From Pseudomonas frederiksbergensis (GTDB lineage: Bacteria; Pseudomonadota; Gammaproteobacteria; Pseudomonadales; Pseudomonadaceae), in assembly GCF_000802155.2 (NCBI RefSeq), contig NZ_JQGJ02000001.1:620001-684000 (forward strand): a stretch of DNA of 64,000 nt. The letters are read 5' to 3'. Below are positions 16,506 through 26,006 of this stretch, piece by piece; within the stretch, counting starts at the first letter, position 1; every line of letters starts with the position of its first letter. A model generated the notes under the pieces. That model was not told the DNA's origin, made no database searches, and was given only the letters and a program-made list of their open reading frames with translations. The position numbers and the translations under genes are program-made.

Positions 16506-17528
16506 ATGAACGCCAGAATGCTTGTCCTGCTGTTGCTGCCGCTTGCCGGTTGCTCCAGCCACAACGAAAGCATGACCATGCCAGTGCAGATCCTCACGGC
16601 TGCGCCGGCCAATGCCCAGGCCACCGACATGCCGAAGGTCGAACAGACCTTGCGGCCCCAGGATGTGCTGGATGTGATTTTCCACATCGGCACGACGACC
16701 TCCCAGGCTTATCGCGTGCAGTCGGGTGACCAGGTTGCCCTTAACTTCACCGCCGCCAGCCAACTCAACGGCACGCAACAGGTCATGCCTGACGGCACCA
16801 TCGAACTGCCGGGCGCCAACACTTCGGTGAAAGTCGCCGGGTTGACCACCGACGAGGCGCGCCTGGCGGTGCAGCGTGCCTATGACCAGAAGATGCTGTT
16901 CCAACCCAACCGCAACCAATTGACCGTCCTGGTGACCAGCCCGCTCTCCGGCGAGGCTAACCTGCGTAACACCCTGACCCACCCGGCCACGGGCATGAGT
17001 CGGGAAATCATCGTGGGCCGGGATGGTTACGCCAGCTTCCCGGAAATCGGCTCGGTGCCGTTGCAAGGCATGACCGTCACCCAGCTGGAGACCTTCCTCA
17101 ACGAGCGCTACGCCCAACTGCCCGGCCACATGACCGTGGATGTGCTGCTCAAGTCCACCGCCGGCAACGAGATCTATGTCCTGGGTGAAGTGGCCCAGCC
17201 TGGCGCCTATGCGATCCGCCGACCGATCTCGGTTCTCGAAGCCCTGACCCTGGCCCGTGGCACGAACGTCAAGGCACGGCTCGACTCGGTGATGATCATG
17301 CGCCGCAACGGCAACCAGGTCGAAGCCCGTCACTACGACGTGGAAAAGGCCTTGAGCGGTGACGCCTCGCAGATCGCCTACCTGCAGCCGGAGGACATGT
17401 TGTACGTGCCCAAGACCGGACTGGCCAAAGCCGGCGAAACGGCCAGGCAACTGGCCGATGTGGTGCTGTTCCAGGGCGTCGGGTTCGGCTTCGGCTACCG
17501 CGTCGACAACAAAGGCAGCGACAACTGA
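16506..17528 (+). CDS. Wza-like polysaccharide export lipoprotein
   Basis: Outer membrane polysaccharide export protein, 340 residues, with lipobox LAGC (Cys near 16). It has a Poly_export domain beginning at LRPQDVLDVIFHI and a SLBB domain (YVLGEVAQPGAYAI). It should form the periplasm-to-surface channel together with the Wzc-like protein encoded next. The ATG follows AAGGAAGACGAG. Confidence 0.92.
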   Translation: MNARMLVLLLLPLAGCSSHNESMTMPVQILTAAPANAQATDMPKVEQTLRPQDVLDVIFHIGTTTSQAYRVQSGDQVALNFTAASQLNGTQQVMPDGTIELPGANTSVKVAGLTTDEARLAVQRAYDQKMLFQPNRNQLTVLVTSPLSGEANLRNTLTHPATGMSREIIVGRDGYASFPEIGSVPLQGMTVTQLETFLNERYAQLPGHMTVDVLLKSTAGNEIYVLGEVAQPGAYAIRRPISVLEALTLARGTNVKARLDSVMIMRRNGNQVEARHYDVEKALSGDASQIAYLQPEDMLYVPKTGLAKAGETARQLADVVLFQGVGFGFGYRVDNKGSDN

Positions 17529-17543
17529 AATCAGGTGACGATC

Positions 17544-19136
17544 ATGAACCCCAAGGAAAATTATCTGCACGAGTTTTTCAGGATCTTCTTCGCCAACAAG
17601 CAATGGGTGAAGCGCGTCTTCCTGATTTTCGCCGTGATCGCCCTGGTGCTGCCGTTGATGCTCAAGCAGAGCTTCGATATCACCGCCCAAGTGATCGTCC
17701 AGTCGAAAAAACTCTCCCAAGGCGACGCCACCACGTCGCTGAACCAGGAAAACGCGACGTTCATTCCGCCGTCCCTCGCGGACATGGAAACCGAGAGCAA
17801 CATCCTGCGTTCGCCGGCGTTGATTCGCGAGACCATCAAGACCCTGCGCGACCAAGGTGAATACACCCCGAGCCCGGGCATCCTCAACAAGTGGGTGAGC
17901 GACCCGCTCAAGCGCTACATCACCCAGCCACTGCGCGAATACGTCATCAATCCGTTGCGCGACGGCCTGGGGCTGGAGGTTGATCCGGTCCGCGACACCG
18001 TGCTCGATACGCTGACCGACGAGGCCATCGAAAACCTGAAGATCGAGACCCTGCCCGGCTCCAACGTCATCTCCATCGTCTACAGCTTCGGCGATCCCGC
18101 CCAAGGCACCCGGTTCGTGGCGCAACTGCTGGAGAACTACCTCACCGGACGCCAGGAACTGCAATCGATCGAATTGCCCCAGACCTTCTACGAGCAGAAA
18201 AAAGACCAATACCAGACACGCCTCGATGGCCTGGAAGGTACTCGGCTCGGCCTGCTCGAAGGCGTCGGTTCTTCCGATCCCAAGGAAGAAATCACTTTTC
18301 GCCTGAATGCCATCAACACCGAGGAACAGGCCCTGAACCTGTACCAGGATCGCCTGCTGCAAAGCCAACGCTGGCTCGACTACCTCAAGACCAGCCTGGC
18401 GGCCGCGAACAGCTCGCGATTCAATGACTACACCTTCCCCTTCACCTTCACCACCACCGTGGACAACATCGCCTTCGAGGACCGGGAGATCAGGCAACTG
18501 GGTGAGCAGCTGACCAGCCAGGTCAGCCGCTACATGAACGACCTGGCGATTTTCCAGCCCAGCAGCGAACCGATGCTGCTGGCCCGCGAACAAATCATGC
18601 GCACTCGCCAGCAGTTCCTCAAAGTGGTGAACAACCGCATCCAGGAACGCACCACCGACCTGGCGGTGGTCAGCTCGGTGATCAACCAGAAGGTCCAGCG
18701 CATCGCCGCCTTCAAGGAACGCATCCACCAATTGCAGCAGGCCCAGAGCAAACTGCGGCAGATGGACACCGAGATCAACGCGCTCCATGCGGCGTTCTCC
18801 ACCTATGCCCAGCGGTTTGCCGAAGCCAGTTCCGCGCGTTCGCTGGACAATGACCTGTCCAACGCCCGGGTCCTGAGTCCGCCATTCGAACCCACCGCCG
18901 CGGCCTTTCCCAAGCCGGTGCTGATCATCGCGTTCGGCTTGTTCAGCGGCCTGCTGCTGGCGATCGCCCTGGTCTATGTGCGTGAGTTCTTCGACCATCG
19001 CTTCAAGCATCCAGCGCAAATCAGCCAGCAACTGGATCTGCCGGTCCTGCTGGTGATCAACGAGCAGTCGCCCGAGCAGGTCAACCCGCACCGTAACTGG
19101 AGCCTGCCCAGCCTTGTCCATTGGGTGAAAAATTGA
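17544..19136 (+). CDS. Wzc-like polysaccharide co-polymerase without kinase domain
   Basis: Chain-length determinant of the Wzz/GNVR class, 530 residues. One membrane helix lies near 25-44, followed by a long periplasmic coiled-coil region (about 60-450) and a second helix near 455-480. The cytoplasmic tail is short (about 45 residues) and lacks an ATPase, which explains the separate CpsD-like gene upstream. The ATG at 17544 is preferred over the GTG at 17535 because AGGTGACGATC precedes it. Its stop overlaps the TTG start of the next gene. Confidence 0.9.
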   Translation: MNPKENYLHEFFRIFFANKQWVKRVFLIFAVIALVLPLMLKQSFDITAQVIVQSKKLSQGDATTSLNQENATFIPPSLADMETESNILRSPALIRETIKTLRDQGEYTPSPGILNKWVSDPLKRYITQPLREYVINPLRDGLGLEVDPVRDTVLDTLTDEAIENLKIETLPGSNVISIVYSFGDPAQGTRFVAQLLENYLTGRQELQSIELPQTFYEQKKDQYQTRLDGLEGTRLGLLEGVGSSDPKEEITFRLNAINTEEQALNLYQDRLLQSQRWLDYLKTSLAAANSSRFNDYTFPFTFTTTVDNIAFEDREIRQLGEQLTSQVSRYMNDLAIFQPSSEPMLLAREQIMRTRQQFLKVVNNRIQERTTDLAVVSSVINQKVQRIAAFKERIHQLQQAQSKLRQMDTEINALHAAFSTYAQRFAEASSARSLDNDLSNARVLSPPFEPTAAAFPKPVLIIAFGLFSGLLLAIALVYVREFFDHRFKHPAQISQQLDLPVLLVINEQSPEQVNPHRNWSLPSLVHWVKN

Positions 19137-20236
19137 ACGCGCCGTTCGGCCCGTCCCACCGCAGCAGCCCCCTGTCGATCATTCATCTGCTCGACAGCGG
19201 TGGCTTCTATGGGGCCGAGCGGATGCTGCTCGATCATTGCCTGGCGACACCGGGGCAGCATCAGGTGCTGTTCCTGGCGGCGCCGCCGACCTTGATCACG
19301 CGTTTCCGCCAGGCCGGGGTGGATTGCCAACACTGCGCCAGTTGGGGCGAACTGTTGCAGCATCTGCGGCAACGGCGCCCTGAACGGCCGCTGCTCAATA
19401 CGCACAACTTCAAGGGCCTGTTGTTCGGCTGGGCCGCGGCCACGCTGCTGCGCCTGCCCCTGGTGATTACCCAGCATGGCTTCACGCCGCGCAGTCCCAA
19501 ACAACGGTTCTATACGTGGCTGAGCCTGCAACTGTGCCGTACCGCGCCGGTCAAGCGAGTGGTCTGCGTGGCCGAAAGCATCGCGGCCCTGCACCGCCAG
19601 GCCAGCGTCAACGCGGACAAGCTCGACGTGATTCCCAACGGTCTACCGGCTGTCACCACACCCCTGCAGCATCGCGACGACAGGCAGCGCTGGCGGGTCG
19701 GGTACGTGGGTCGCTTGAGCAGCGAGAAAGGCCCGGACCTGTTTCTCGACGCGATGATCCCGCTGTGCCAGCGCCATGAATCGCTGCACGCGGTGATGCT
19801 CGGCGACGGCCCGGAACGCCAGCCGCTACTCAAGCGCATCGCCGACGCCGGGTTGCCGACGCGCATCGAGTTGCCCGGTTATCAAACCGACATGAATGAT
19901 TGGTGGAGCCGCCTCGACGCACTAGTGATCAGCTCACGCACCGAAGGCACGCCGATGATCCTGCTCGAAGCCATGCAAGCCGGGGTACCGGTGGTCGCGT
20001 TTGGTGTCGGCGGCATTCCCGACATCCTGCAGGACCGCCACAACGGCCTGCTCGCCACGCCGGCCGACAGCGACGAGTTGGCTCGCCAGATCGAGACGTT
20101 GTTCAGCGAACCGCCCCTGGCACGGATCCTTGCCGATAACGCACGGCGCACCCAACGCGACCGCTATGACCTGCGCACGCTGGCCGAGCGCTGGTCGCAA
20201 CTCTATATCCGCACCGCACGGGAGGCTCGGCCATGA
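19133..20236 (+). CDS. GT4 family glycosyltransferase, TTG start
   Basis: A 367-residue GT-B glycosyltransferase. The N-terminal domain has LLDSGGFYGAERML (GT4 acceptor-side motif). The C-terminal domain has GRLSSEKGPDLFLDAM and the E-x7-E element at SSRTEGTPMILLEAMQAG. It adds one sugar of the repeat unit at the cytoplasmic face. I place the start at the TTG at 19133, which overlaps the preceding stop as TTGA. An in-frame TTG at 19121 is possible. Confidence 0.88.
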   Translation: MNAPFGPSHRSSPLSIIHLLDSGGFYGAERMLLDHCLATPGQHQVLFLAAPPTLITRFRQAGVDCQHCASWGELLQHLRQRRPERPLLNTHNFKGLLFGWAAATLLRLPLVITQHGFTPRSPKQRFYTWLSLQLCRTAPVKRVVCVAESIAALHRQASVNADKLDVIPNGLPAVTTPLQHRDDRQRWRVGYVGRLSSEKGPDLFLDAMIPLCQRHESLHAVMLGDGPERQPLLKRIADAGLPTRIELPGYQTDMNDWWSRLDALVISSRTEGTPMILLEAMQAGVPVVAFGVGGIPDILQDRHNGLLATPADSDELARQIETLFSEPPLARILADNARRTQRDRYDLRTLAERWSQLYIRTAREARP

Positions 20237-21603
20237 TCGTCCCGCTCTCGATCATCAGTTTGCTGGGGGTGGTCTGCCTGGCCTTGCTGGCCAGTCCCTA
20301 TCCATTCCTGGCGCCCGGCGCGGTCCTCGGCCTGGTGGGCGTCGCCATGCTGTACCGCAAGCCCGGCTGGGGCCTGCTGGGCATTGCCGCGCTGGTGCCA
20401 TTCGAAGGGCTGTTCAAGGAAAACGGATTGTCCGGCAGCAAGTTCCTGGGGCTGGCGCTGATCCTGATCCTGGGCTTGCAACTGGCCCTGCACCAGATTC
20501 CAGCGACGCGCTTGCGCAGCAATATCTGGAAGCCCCTGGTCGGCTTCATGGTGCTGTATGGCCTGAGCCTGCTGCTGTCGGAAAACATGGACCTGTCCCA
20601 AACCCATCTACGCGAGCTGACGGTAGGGCTGATCCTGTTCGTGATCACTTTGTTGATCGGCCGCGAGCTGAACCTGGACCTGTTCGCCCGCCTGATGACC
20701 GTCAGCGTCGCCACCACCTGCGTGCTTGCGATGTTTTCGGCCAGGTATCAGGAACAGGGGCGCGCGTCCGGCCTGCTGGAGGACCCGAACACCTTCGCGC
20801 TGTTGATTGCCTTCACCGCTCCCCTGGCGCTGTTGCTGGTCCTGCGCAGTCCCAACCTGTTGCAGCGGTTGTTCTGGGGCGGCGGTTTCATCCTGTTGCT
20901 GGGTGGCATGACCAAGACCGAATCGCGTTCGGGGCTGGTGGTTTTACTGCTCAGCCTGATGATCGGCCTGTACCACTATCGCGCGCAGTTGCCGCGGATT
21001 CGTCCACGGCACCTGGGCTTCGCCATGCTCGGGCTGGCATTGCTGATTCCCCTCGCCATCGCGGTGATGCCCGCCGGCTACGTGGCGCGCATCCAGTCGC
21101 TGAGCATCCTCAGCGCCGGCGCCAGCGCGCACAAGGACGAATCCCTGGGCCGCCGCGCCTCGTACATCCTGGTGGGCAGCGAGATGATCCGCGAGAACCC
21201 GGTGCTCGGCTCAGGTCCCGGGACGTTTCCCCTGCACTACGCCCCCACCGGCTACGCCAAGGCCTTTTCGGCCAACCGCAAAATGGGCGACCTGTACCGC
21301 CGGGCCCATAACACCTACCTGGAAATTTTCAGCGAGATCGGCGTGCCGGGCGGGTTGATGTTTGTCGCCATGATCGGCCTGGGCCTCTACAACCTGGTGC
21401 GCGCGCGCCAGCTCTGGCTGCAGCGCCGGGACTGGGCCCAGGCGGACCTGCTGACGCACCTGGGAATGAGTTTCCTGTCGCTGGCCTTGTTCCTAATGTT
21501 CCTCAGTGCTCCGAACCATAAGTTGCTGTGGATCATGCTCGCCTTGACCAGCGTGTTGCGTTACGACGCCGAACAGGCCGCGCCACGGGAGGCCCGTTCA
21601 TGA
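20233..21603 (+). CDS. O-antigen polymerase/ligase family protein (putative Wzy)
   Basis: A 456-residue membrane protein with about 10-12 helices and the Wzy_C domain, including a large periplasmic loop with RRASYILVGSEMIRENPVLGSGPG (R and H-rich loop ending RAHNTYLEIFSE). In this cluster it is the only polymerase candidate, so it most likely polymerises the lipid-linked repeat units. Coupled on both sides by ATGA overlaps. Confidence 0.88.
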   Translation: MIVPLSIISLLGVVCLALLASPYPFLAPGAVLGLVGVAMLYRKPGWGLLGIAALVPFEGLFKENGLSGSKFLGLALILILGLQLALHQIPATRLRSNIWKPLVGFMVLYGLSLLLSENMDLSQTHLRELTVGLILFVITLLIGRELNLDLFARLMTVSVATTCVLAMFSARYQEQGRASGLLEDPNTFALLIAFTAPLALLLVLRSPNLLQRLFWGGGFILLLGGMTKTESRSGLVVLLLSLMIGLYHYRAQLPRIRPRHLGFAMLGLALLIPLAIAVMPAGYVARIQSLSILSAGASAHKDESLGRRASYILVGSEMIRENPVLGSGPGTFPLHYAPTGYAKAFSANRKMGDLYRRAHNTYLEIFSEIGVPGGLMFVAMIGLGLYNLVRARQLWLQRRDWAQADLLTHLGMSFLSLALFLMFLSAPNHKLLWIMLALTSVLRYDAEQAAPREARS

Positions 21604-22559
21604 GCCGCGTCAGTATCGTCATCCCGATGTTCAACGAAGCCCGGCACATCGGCCGCACGCTGTTGGCCGCGCAGGCAGCCGCTCACCAGGCGCAGTTGGA
21701 GTGCGAGTTGATCGTGGTGGACAACGGCTCGGATGACCATGGCCCGCGCATCGCCAACGAATTGGGCGCACGGGTGCTGATCGTGCCCGGCGTGCACATC
21801 GGCGCCCTGCGCAACCGTGGCGCGGCGGTCGCCAGCGGTGAATGGCTGGCGTTCATCGACGCCGACATCGAAATGCCCGCCGACTGGCTGAAGCTATTGG
21901 TTGAAATGGAGGGCCGCCAAGGCGATGTACTGGGTCTTGATCTCGACACGCCCCGGCAAGCGCCATGGTTCGCCCAGGCGTGGCAACGCCGCAGCCAGCG
22001 TCCGGGGGCGCGCCCCTTGCATCGGGTCCAGTGGCTGCCCAGCGCCAATCTGTTGATGCGCCGCACCTGGTTCGAACAGGTCGGCGGCTTCGACGAAAGC
22101 CTGCGCACCGGTGAGGATAAGGATTTCTCCCTGCGCCTGCGCCAAGCCGGTGCGCAGTTATTGCTGGTGAACGAAAGCCTGGCCCTGCACTGGGGTTACG
22201 AAGGCAGCTGGCTGGAGTGGATGAGCAAGGAACTGTGGCGCCAGGGCAGCCATTGGCAGTTGCTGCGCAGCCATGGACCGAGCCTGCGCTTGCTGCGTTT
22301 TCCCGCCTTGTCCATGGGTGCGTGGTGCCTGGACTTGCTGGCGCTGGCCGCCCTGCTCCAGGGCCAGGCGCGCCTGGGGCTGACGCTGCTGTTGGTCAGC
22401 ACGTTGCCCGCCTTGCTGCTCAGCCTGCGCCAGAGCCAACGCGACCCGCGCTTGACCTTGCAGCTGTGGGCCCTGCATGGGGTGCGCCTGCACCTGACCG
22501 GCGCCGCGTTGCTGCTCAATCTTTGTCAATGGAACGTCAGGAGACCTGCCCGTGGCTGA
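21600..22559 (+). CDS. GT2 family glycosyltransferase
   Basis: A 319-residue GT-A enzyme. It starts MSRVSIVIPMFNEARHIGRT, has the DxD-type FIDADIEM, and GEDKDFSLR as the catalytic-base region. Hydrophobic C-terminal segments (about 235-310) suggest membrane association. The start at 21600 overlaps the polymerase stop; an upstream open stretch is antisense-like extension only. Confidence 0.9.
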   Translation: MSRVSIVIPMFNEARHIGRTLLAAQAAAHQAQLECELIVVDNGSDDHGPRIANELGARVLIVPGVHIGALRNRGAAVASGEWLAFIDADIEMPADWLKLLVEMEGRQGDVLGLDLDTPRQAPWFAQAWQRRSQRPGARPLHRVQWLPSANLLMRRTWFEQVGGFDESLRTGEDKDFSLRLRQAGAQLLLVNESLALHWGYEGSWLEWMSKELWRQGSHWQLLRSHGPSLRLLRFPALSMGAWCLDLLALAALLQGQARLGLTLLLVSTLPALLLSLRQSQRDPRLTLQLWALHGVRLHLTGAALLLNLCQWNVRRPARG

Positions 22560-23688
22560 ATTCCTCTATTGGTCCTGCCTGTTGCTGCCGGTGTACGCCT
22601 ACCTCGGCTATCCCCTGCTGTTGACCTTGCTGGCACCGCTGTTTCCGCTACGACGCTACGGCAAGCCCCTGCCGATGGACGTCAGCATTGTCATCGCCGC
22701 GCACAACGAGGCGCGGCACATCGAAGCGAAATTGCGCTCGCTGCTGGCCCAGGATTATCCGGCGCGCTCGCTGCGAATCATCCTCGCCAGCGACGGTTCC
22801 ACTGACGACACCGTGGCCTGCGCGCGCAAAATCGTCGACTCGCGCATTACCGTGCTCGACCTGCCACGCCAGGGCAAGGCCGCCGCCCTCAATACCGGCG
22901 TGGCCCATAGCTACGGCGACATCCTGGTATTCACCGACGCCGACAACCAATGGGCCCACGACACCCTCAGCCACCTGCTGGCGCCGCTGGGCGACCCTGA
23001 AGTCGGCGCTTGCGCCGGCCATATGGTCATCCCCGTGCCGGGCAAGGGCCTGAGCCTGGGCGACAGTCTGTATCGGCATTACGAAGGCTGGCTGCGCCGG
23101 ATGGAAAGCCGCACCGGCTGCATGGTCTCGGCCGACGGCGCCCTGCTGGCCCTGCGTCGGGCCCTGTTCCAGCCGATACCGGCGCAGGTCAACGATGATT
23201 TTTTCCTCAGCACCTGCGCACCGGCGGCCGGCAAATCCATCGTTTATGCACCCGACGCGCGGGTGACCGACCAAGGCGTCGACGAGGCCAACAAACAGTT
23301 TCGTCGTCGCCAGCGCGTCACTGTCGGCGGCTTGCAGAGCCTGGCCCAGCGCCGGGAACTGCTCAACCCGCTGCGCCATGGGCTCTATGCCATTGGTCTG
23401 ATCAGCCACAAATTGATCCGCCGCCTGGCGCCGGTGCTGCTGTTGCCGTTGTTACTGAGCAACGCCTGGCTGTGGAACGACCATCCGTTTTATCGCCTGA
23501 CGCTGGTGGCGCAACTGCTCGGTTATGCCATGGCGCTGATCGGCTTGCTCGACGCAGGCCACCGTTTGCCCCGGCCATTTCGCCTGGCCGCGTTCGTGCT
23601 GGTGACGCTGGCGGGCATGAGCATCGGGCTCTGGCAGTTCCTGCGAGGCCAACGCTATAGCCAATGGAACCCCGAGCAGAACCGCTAA
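22552..23688 (+). CDS. Membrane GT2 glycosyltransferase (processive-type layout), GTG start
   Basis: A 378-residue GT2 protein with an N-terminal membrane helix (about 3-27), a catalytic domain (VSIVIAAHNEARHIEAKL, LASDGSTDDT, FTDADNQW) and several C-terminal helices (about 285-370). A QFRRRQRVTVGG segment resembles the Q/RxxRW region of synthases, but without the Trp. GTG start at 22552 with CAGGAG nine bases upstream, overlapping the previous gene by eight bases. Confidence 0.9.
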   Translation: MAEFLYWSCLLLPVYAYLGYPLLLTLLAPLFPLRRYGKPLPMDVSIVIAAHNEARHIEAKLRSLLAQDYPARSLRIILASDGSTDDTVACARKIVDSRITVLDLPRQGKAAALNTGVAHSYGDILVFTDADNQWAHDTLSHLLAPLGDPEVGACAGHMVIPVPGKGLSLGDSLYRHYEGWLRRMESRTGCMVSADGALLALRRALFQPIPAQVNDDFFLSTCAPAAGKSIVYAPDARVTDQGVDEANKQFRRRQRVTVGGLQSLAQRRELLNPLRHGLYAIGLISHKLIRRLAPVLLLPLLLSNAWLWNDHPFYRLTLVAQLLGYAMALIGLLDAGHRLPRPFRLAAFVLVTLAGMSIGLWQFLRGQRYSQWNPEQNR

Positions 23689-23700
23689 GGAGAACGGCCG

Positions 23701-24705
23701 ATGTCGATCAAACATGTTTTCAAGCGCACCAGCGGCTGGCTGTACCTGAACACGTCGATGGGCCGCCATCGATTGCGCGGTGCGGGCGTCATCCTGATGT
23801 TGCATCGGGTGTTGAACAACGACCGCGCCGCCGAACTGCCCCATCGCAATGAGCTGTGCGTGGGGCCCGAAGCCTTCGAACATTTGTTGATCTGGCTGCA
23901 ACGGCATTTTGAATGCGTGCCCTTGATGACCTTGTTGCTGGCCGACCCGGAGAGCGTTCCGAACCGCCCTCGGGTGGCCCTGACCTTCGACGACGGCTGG
24001 CGTGACAATGCCATGAACGCTTTTCCCCTGCTGCGCCAGTACCAGGTGCCGGCGAGTATTTTCGTCTCCACCGATTTCATCGGCAGTCGCCAGCACTTCT
24101 GGTGGGAAAGCATCGGCGAGACCCTGTGGGGCAGCCATGGTCAAGTGGCGCGGCATGCGCTGATCGAGCACTTGCAGGCCGCCGGGCGGCCGCTGCCGGT
24201 GCTGCTCGACGACGTCGACGACGAACGCCGCAGCCTGGCGCTGCTGCATTACCTGCAAAGCCTCAAGACCCTCGACCCCCGCACCTTGAACGACCTCACC
24301 GATGCCTGCCCGCACGGCTCGCAACCCCAGGCGCTGGACTGGCTACAAGTGCGCATGCTCGAGGATTCCGGGCTGGTTCGTTTCGGCCCCCATGGCGCCA
24401 GCCACGCGATTCTGACCGGGCTGGACGACCAGCGCCTGCACGAAGAACTGACCCGCAGTTGGACCGCCCTGGAAAACGGCTGCGCTCAGCCTTTGCCGGT
24501 GTACTGCTACCCCAACGGAGACAATGACGCACGCGTGCGCGAGCAAGTGGCGGCCCACGGTTTTCCGTTCGCCCTGGGCACCGAGGCCGGGCTGTATCGC
24601 CACGACGGTGATCCGTTGAACCTGCCGCGTTTCGGCGTCAGTCAACGTAACGCCCAGCACCCCGAATTGCTGGCCTGGCGCATTCGCCGAGGCGCCCGTC
24701 CATGA
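23701..24705 (+). CDS. Polysaccharide deacetylase (CE4 NodB-like)
   Basis: A 334-residue CE4 homology protein. Motif 1 is TFDDG (about 95-99), and later segments GPHGASH (motif 2-like HxxxH) and YCYPNGDND correspond to motifs 2 and 3. No signal peptide is visible, so it may act in the cytoplasm on lipid-linked intermediates or be carried by another route. AAGGAG precedes the ATG. It suggests that an N-acetylated sugar in the polymer is de-N-acetylated. Confidence 0.87.
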   Translation: MSIKHVFKRTSGWLYLNTSMGRHRLRGAGVILMLHRVLNNDRAAELPHRNELCVGPEAFEHLLIWLQRHFECVPLMTLLLADPESVPNRPRVALTFDDGWRDNAMNAFPLLRQYQVPASIFVSTDFIGSRQHFWWESIGETLWGSHGQVARHALIEHLQAAGRPLPVLLDDVDDERRSLALLHYLQSLKTLDPRTLNDLTDACPHGSQPQALDWLQVRMLEDSGLVRFGPHGASHAILTGLDDQRLHEELTRSWTALENGCAQPLPVYCYPNGDNDARVREQVAAHGFPFALGTEAGLYRHDGDPLNLPRFGVSQRNAQHPELLAWRIRRGARP

Positions 24706-26006
24706 GCCGCGCACATTACCTCAAGCACCTGGCGCTGAGCATGGGCACGCGCCTGGCAATGATCGGCCTGCGCTTGCTGCGCAACGTGCTGCTGGCGCGG
24801 ATTCTGGGCCCCAGCGAGCGCGGGCTGTTTGCGCTGCTCAGCACCCTGCCCGACCTGATCAGCGCCGCCACCAGTGGCGGCCTCAATTCTGCCGTCGGTT
24901 ATCAGGCAGCGCAGCAGCGCTCGATGGGGCTGTTACTCAGCCAGGTGCTGGTTTTCGGCTGCCTGCTGGCAGGGTTGTTGACGCTGTTGGTGGTGGCGCT
25001 GTTGCGTGAGTTCGGCACTGAACTGGACATCACCTCGCAGTTGGGATTGCTGGCCTGGTTGCTGTTGCTGGCCGTACCGCTGACCGTGTTCAAGAGCGGT
25101 CTGCTGACCCTGCACAATGCTTGCGGCGGGGTCGGCGCGTTCAATGCGCTGCGGCTGATGGAATCCCTGGCGCCGCTGCTGCTGTTCGTGGCGTTGTTCT
25201 GGATGTGGCAAGACTCGGCGCTGGAGGCAGCGCTGATCAGCTGGTTGGCGGGCCTGGGCCTGGTGGTGCTGGCCGGTTGGATGTGGTTGCGCCGCGATCA
25301 CGTCGTCACCCTGCGCTGGGACCGCAGCGGCCAGAACGAATTGCTGCGCTATGGCGCCCGCAGTCATCCGGACCTGCTGTTCCAGCAAGTGATGCTGCGC
25401 TCGGACTTTTTGTTCATCGGCGCATTGCTGGGCAGCACGGCGCTGGGTCACTACGCCATGGCGAGCGCCGCGGCGGAACTGCTGCTGATCGTGCCGGAAG
25501 CGGTCACCACGCCGCTGATGAAACGCCTGCTGCAGCAAGACTCCGACATGCAACGCTTGACCCCGCTGGCCTTGCGCCTGACCGCGACGGTGATGCTCGG
25601 TGCCTGCCTGGGCATGGCGCTGATTGGCGAATGGCTGATCGTCATCCTGTTCGGCATCGCCTATCAACCGGCCTACCCGGCACTGTTGGCGTTGCTGCCG
25701 GGGCTGTTCGGCCTGTGCTACGCGAGCATCCTGCGCCTGGACCTGCTGGGCAAGGACCGTCCTGGCACGGTTTCATTGCTGATGGGTGGCGGCGCGCTGC
25801 TGAACCTGGCGCTGAACCTGATCCTGATACCGCGCTACGGCATCGTTGGCGCTGCCGCCGCATCCTCGATCGCGTACCTGAGCGTGACCCTGGCGCTGTT
25901 GGCCATGTACTGCCGCCTCAGCGGCGTGGCGTTGTGGCAGACCCTGATCATCCTGCCCAGCGATTTGCTGCCGATGCGCCAGATGCTGTCGGGGAAATCA
26001 GCTTGA
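24702..26006 (+). CDS. Wzx-type polysaccharide flippase
   Basis: A 434-residue MOP/PST-family transporter with about 12-14 hydrophobic helices. Moves undecaprenyl-linked repeat units across the inner membrane. Typical features are the N-terminal GTRLAMIGLRLLRNVLLARILGP and the mid-protein DFLFIGALLGSTALGHYAMA. Overlaps the deacetylase by four bases and its stop is overlapped by the TTG of the next gene. Confidence 0.9.
   Translation: MSRAHYLKHLALSMGTRLAMIGLRLLRNVLLARILGPSERGLFALLSTLPDLISAATSGGLNSAVGYQAAQQRSMGLLLSQVLVFGCLLAGLLTLLVVALLREFGTELDITSQLGLLAWLLLLAVPLTVFKSGLLTLHNACGGVGAFNALRLMESLAPLLLFVALFWMWQDSALEAALISWLAGLGLVVLAGWMWLRRDHVVTLRWDRSGQNELLRYGARSHPDLLFQQVMLRSDFLFIGALLGSTALGHYAMASAAAELLLIVPEAVTTPLMKRLLQQDSDMQRLTPLALRLTATVMLGACLGMALIGEWLIVILFGIAYQPAYPALLALLPGLFGLCYASILRLDLLGKDRPGTVSLLMGGGALLNLALNLILIPRYGIVGAAAASSIAYLSVTLALLAMYCRLSGVALWQTLIILPSDLLPMRQMLSGKSA

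Noticed and set aside
16470..19121. An 883-codon open frame on the minus strand
   Set aside because: It is the antisense shadow of the Wza- and Wzc-like genes, produced by high third-position GC. No family motifs and no ribosome binding site.
25121..26002. N-terminal extension of the glycosidase-like protein into the flippase gene
   Set aside because: The extension is an alternative reading of flippase codons; the TTG at 26003 has a ribosome binding site and is followed by a signal peptide.
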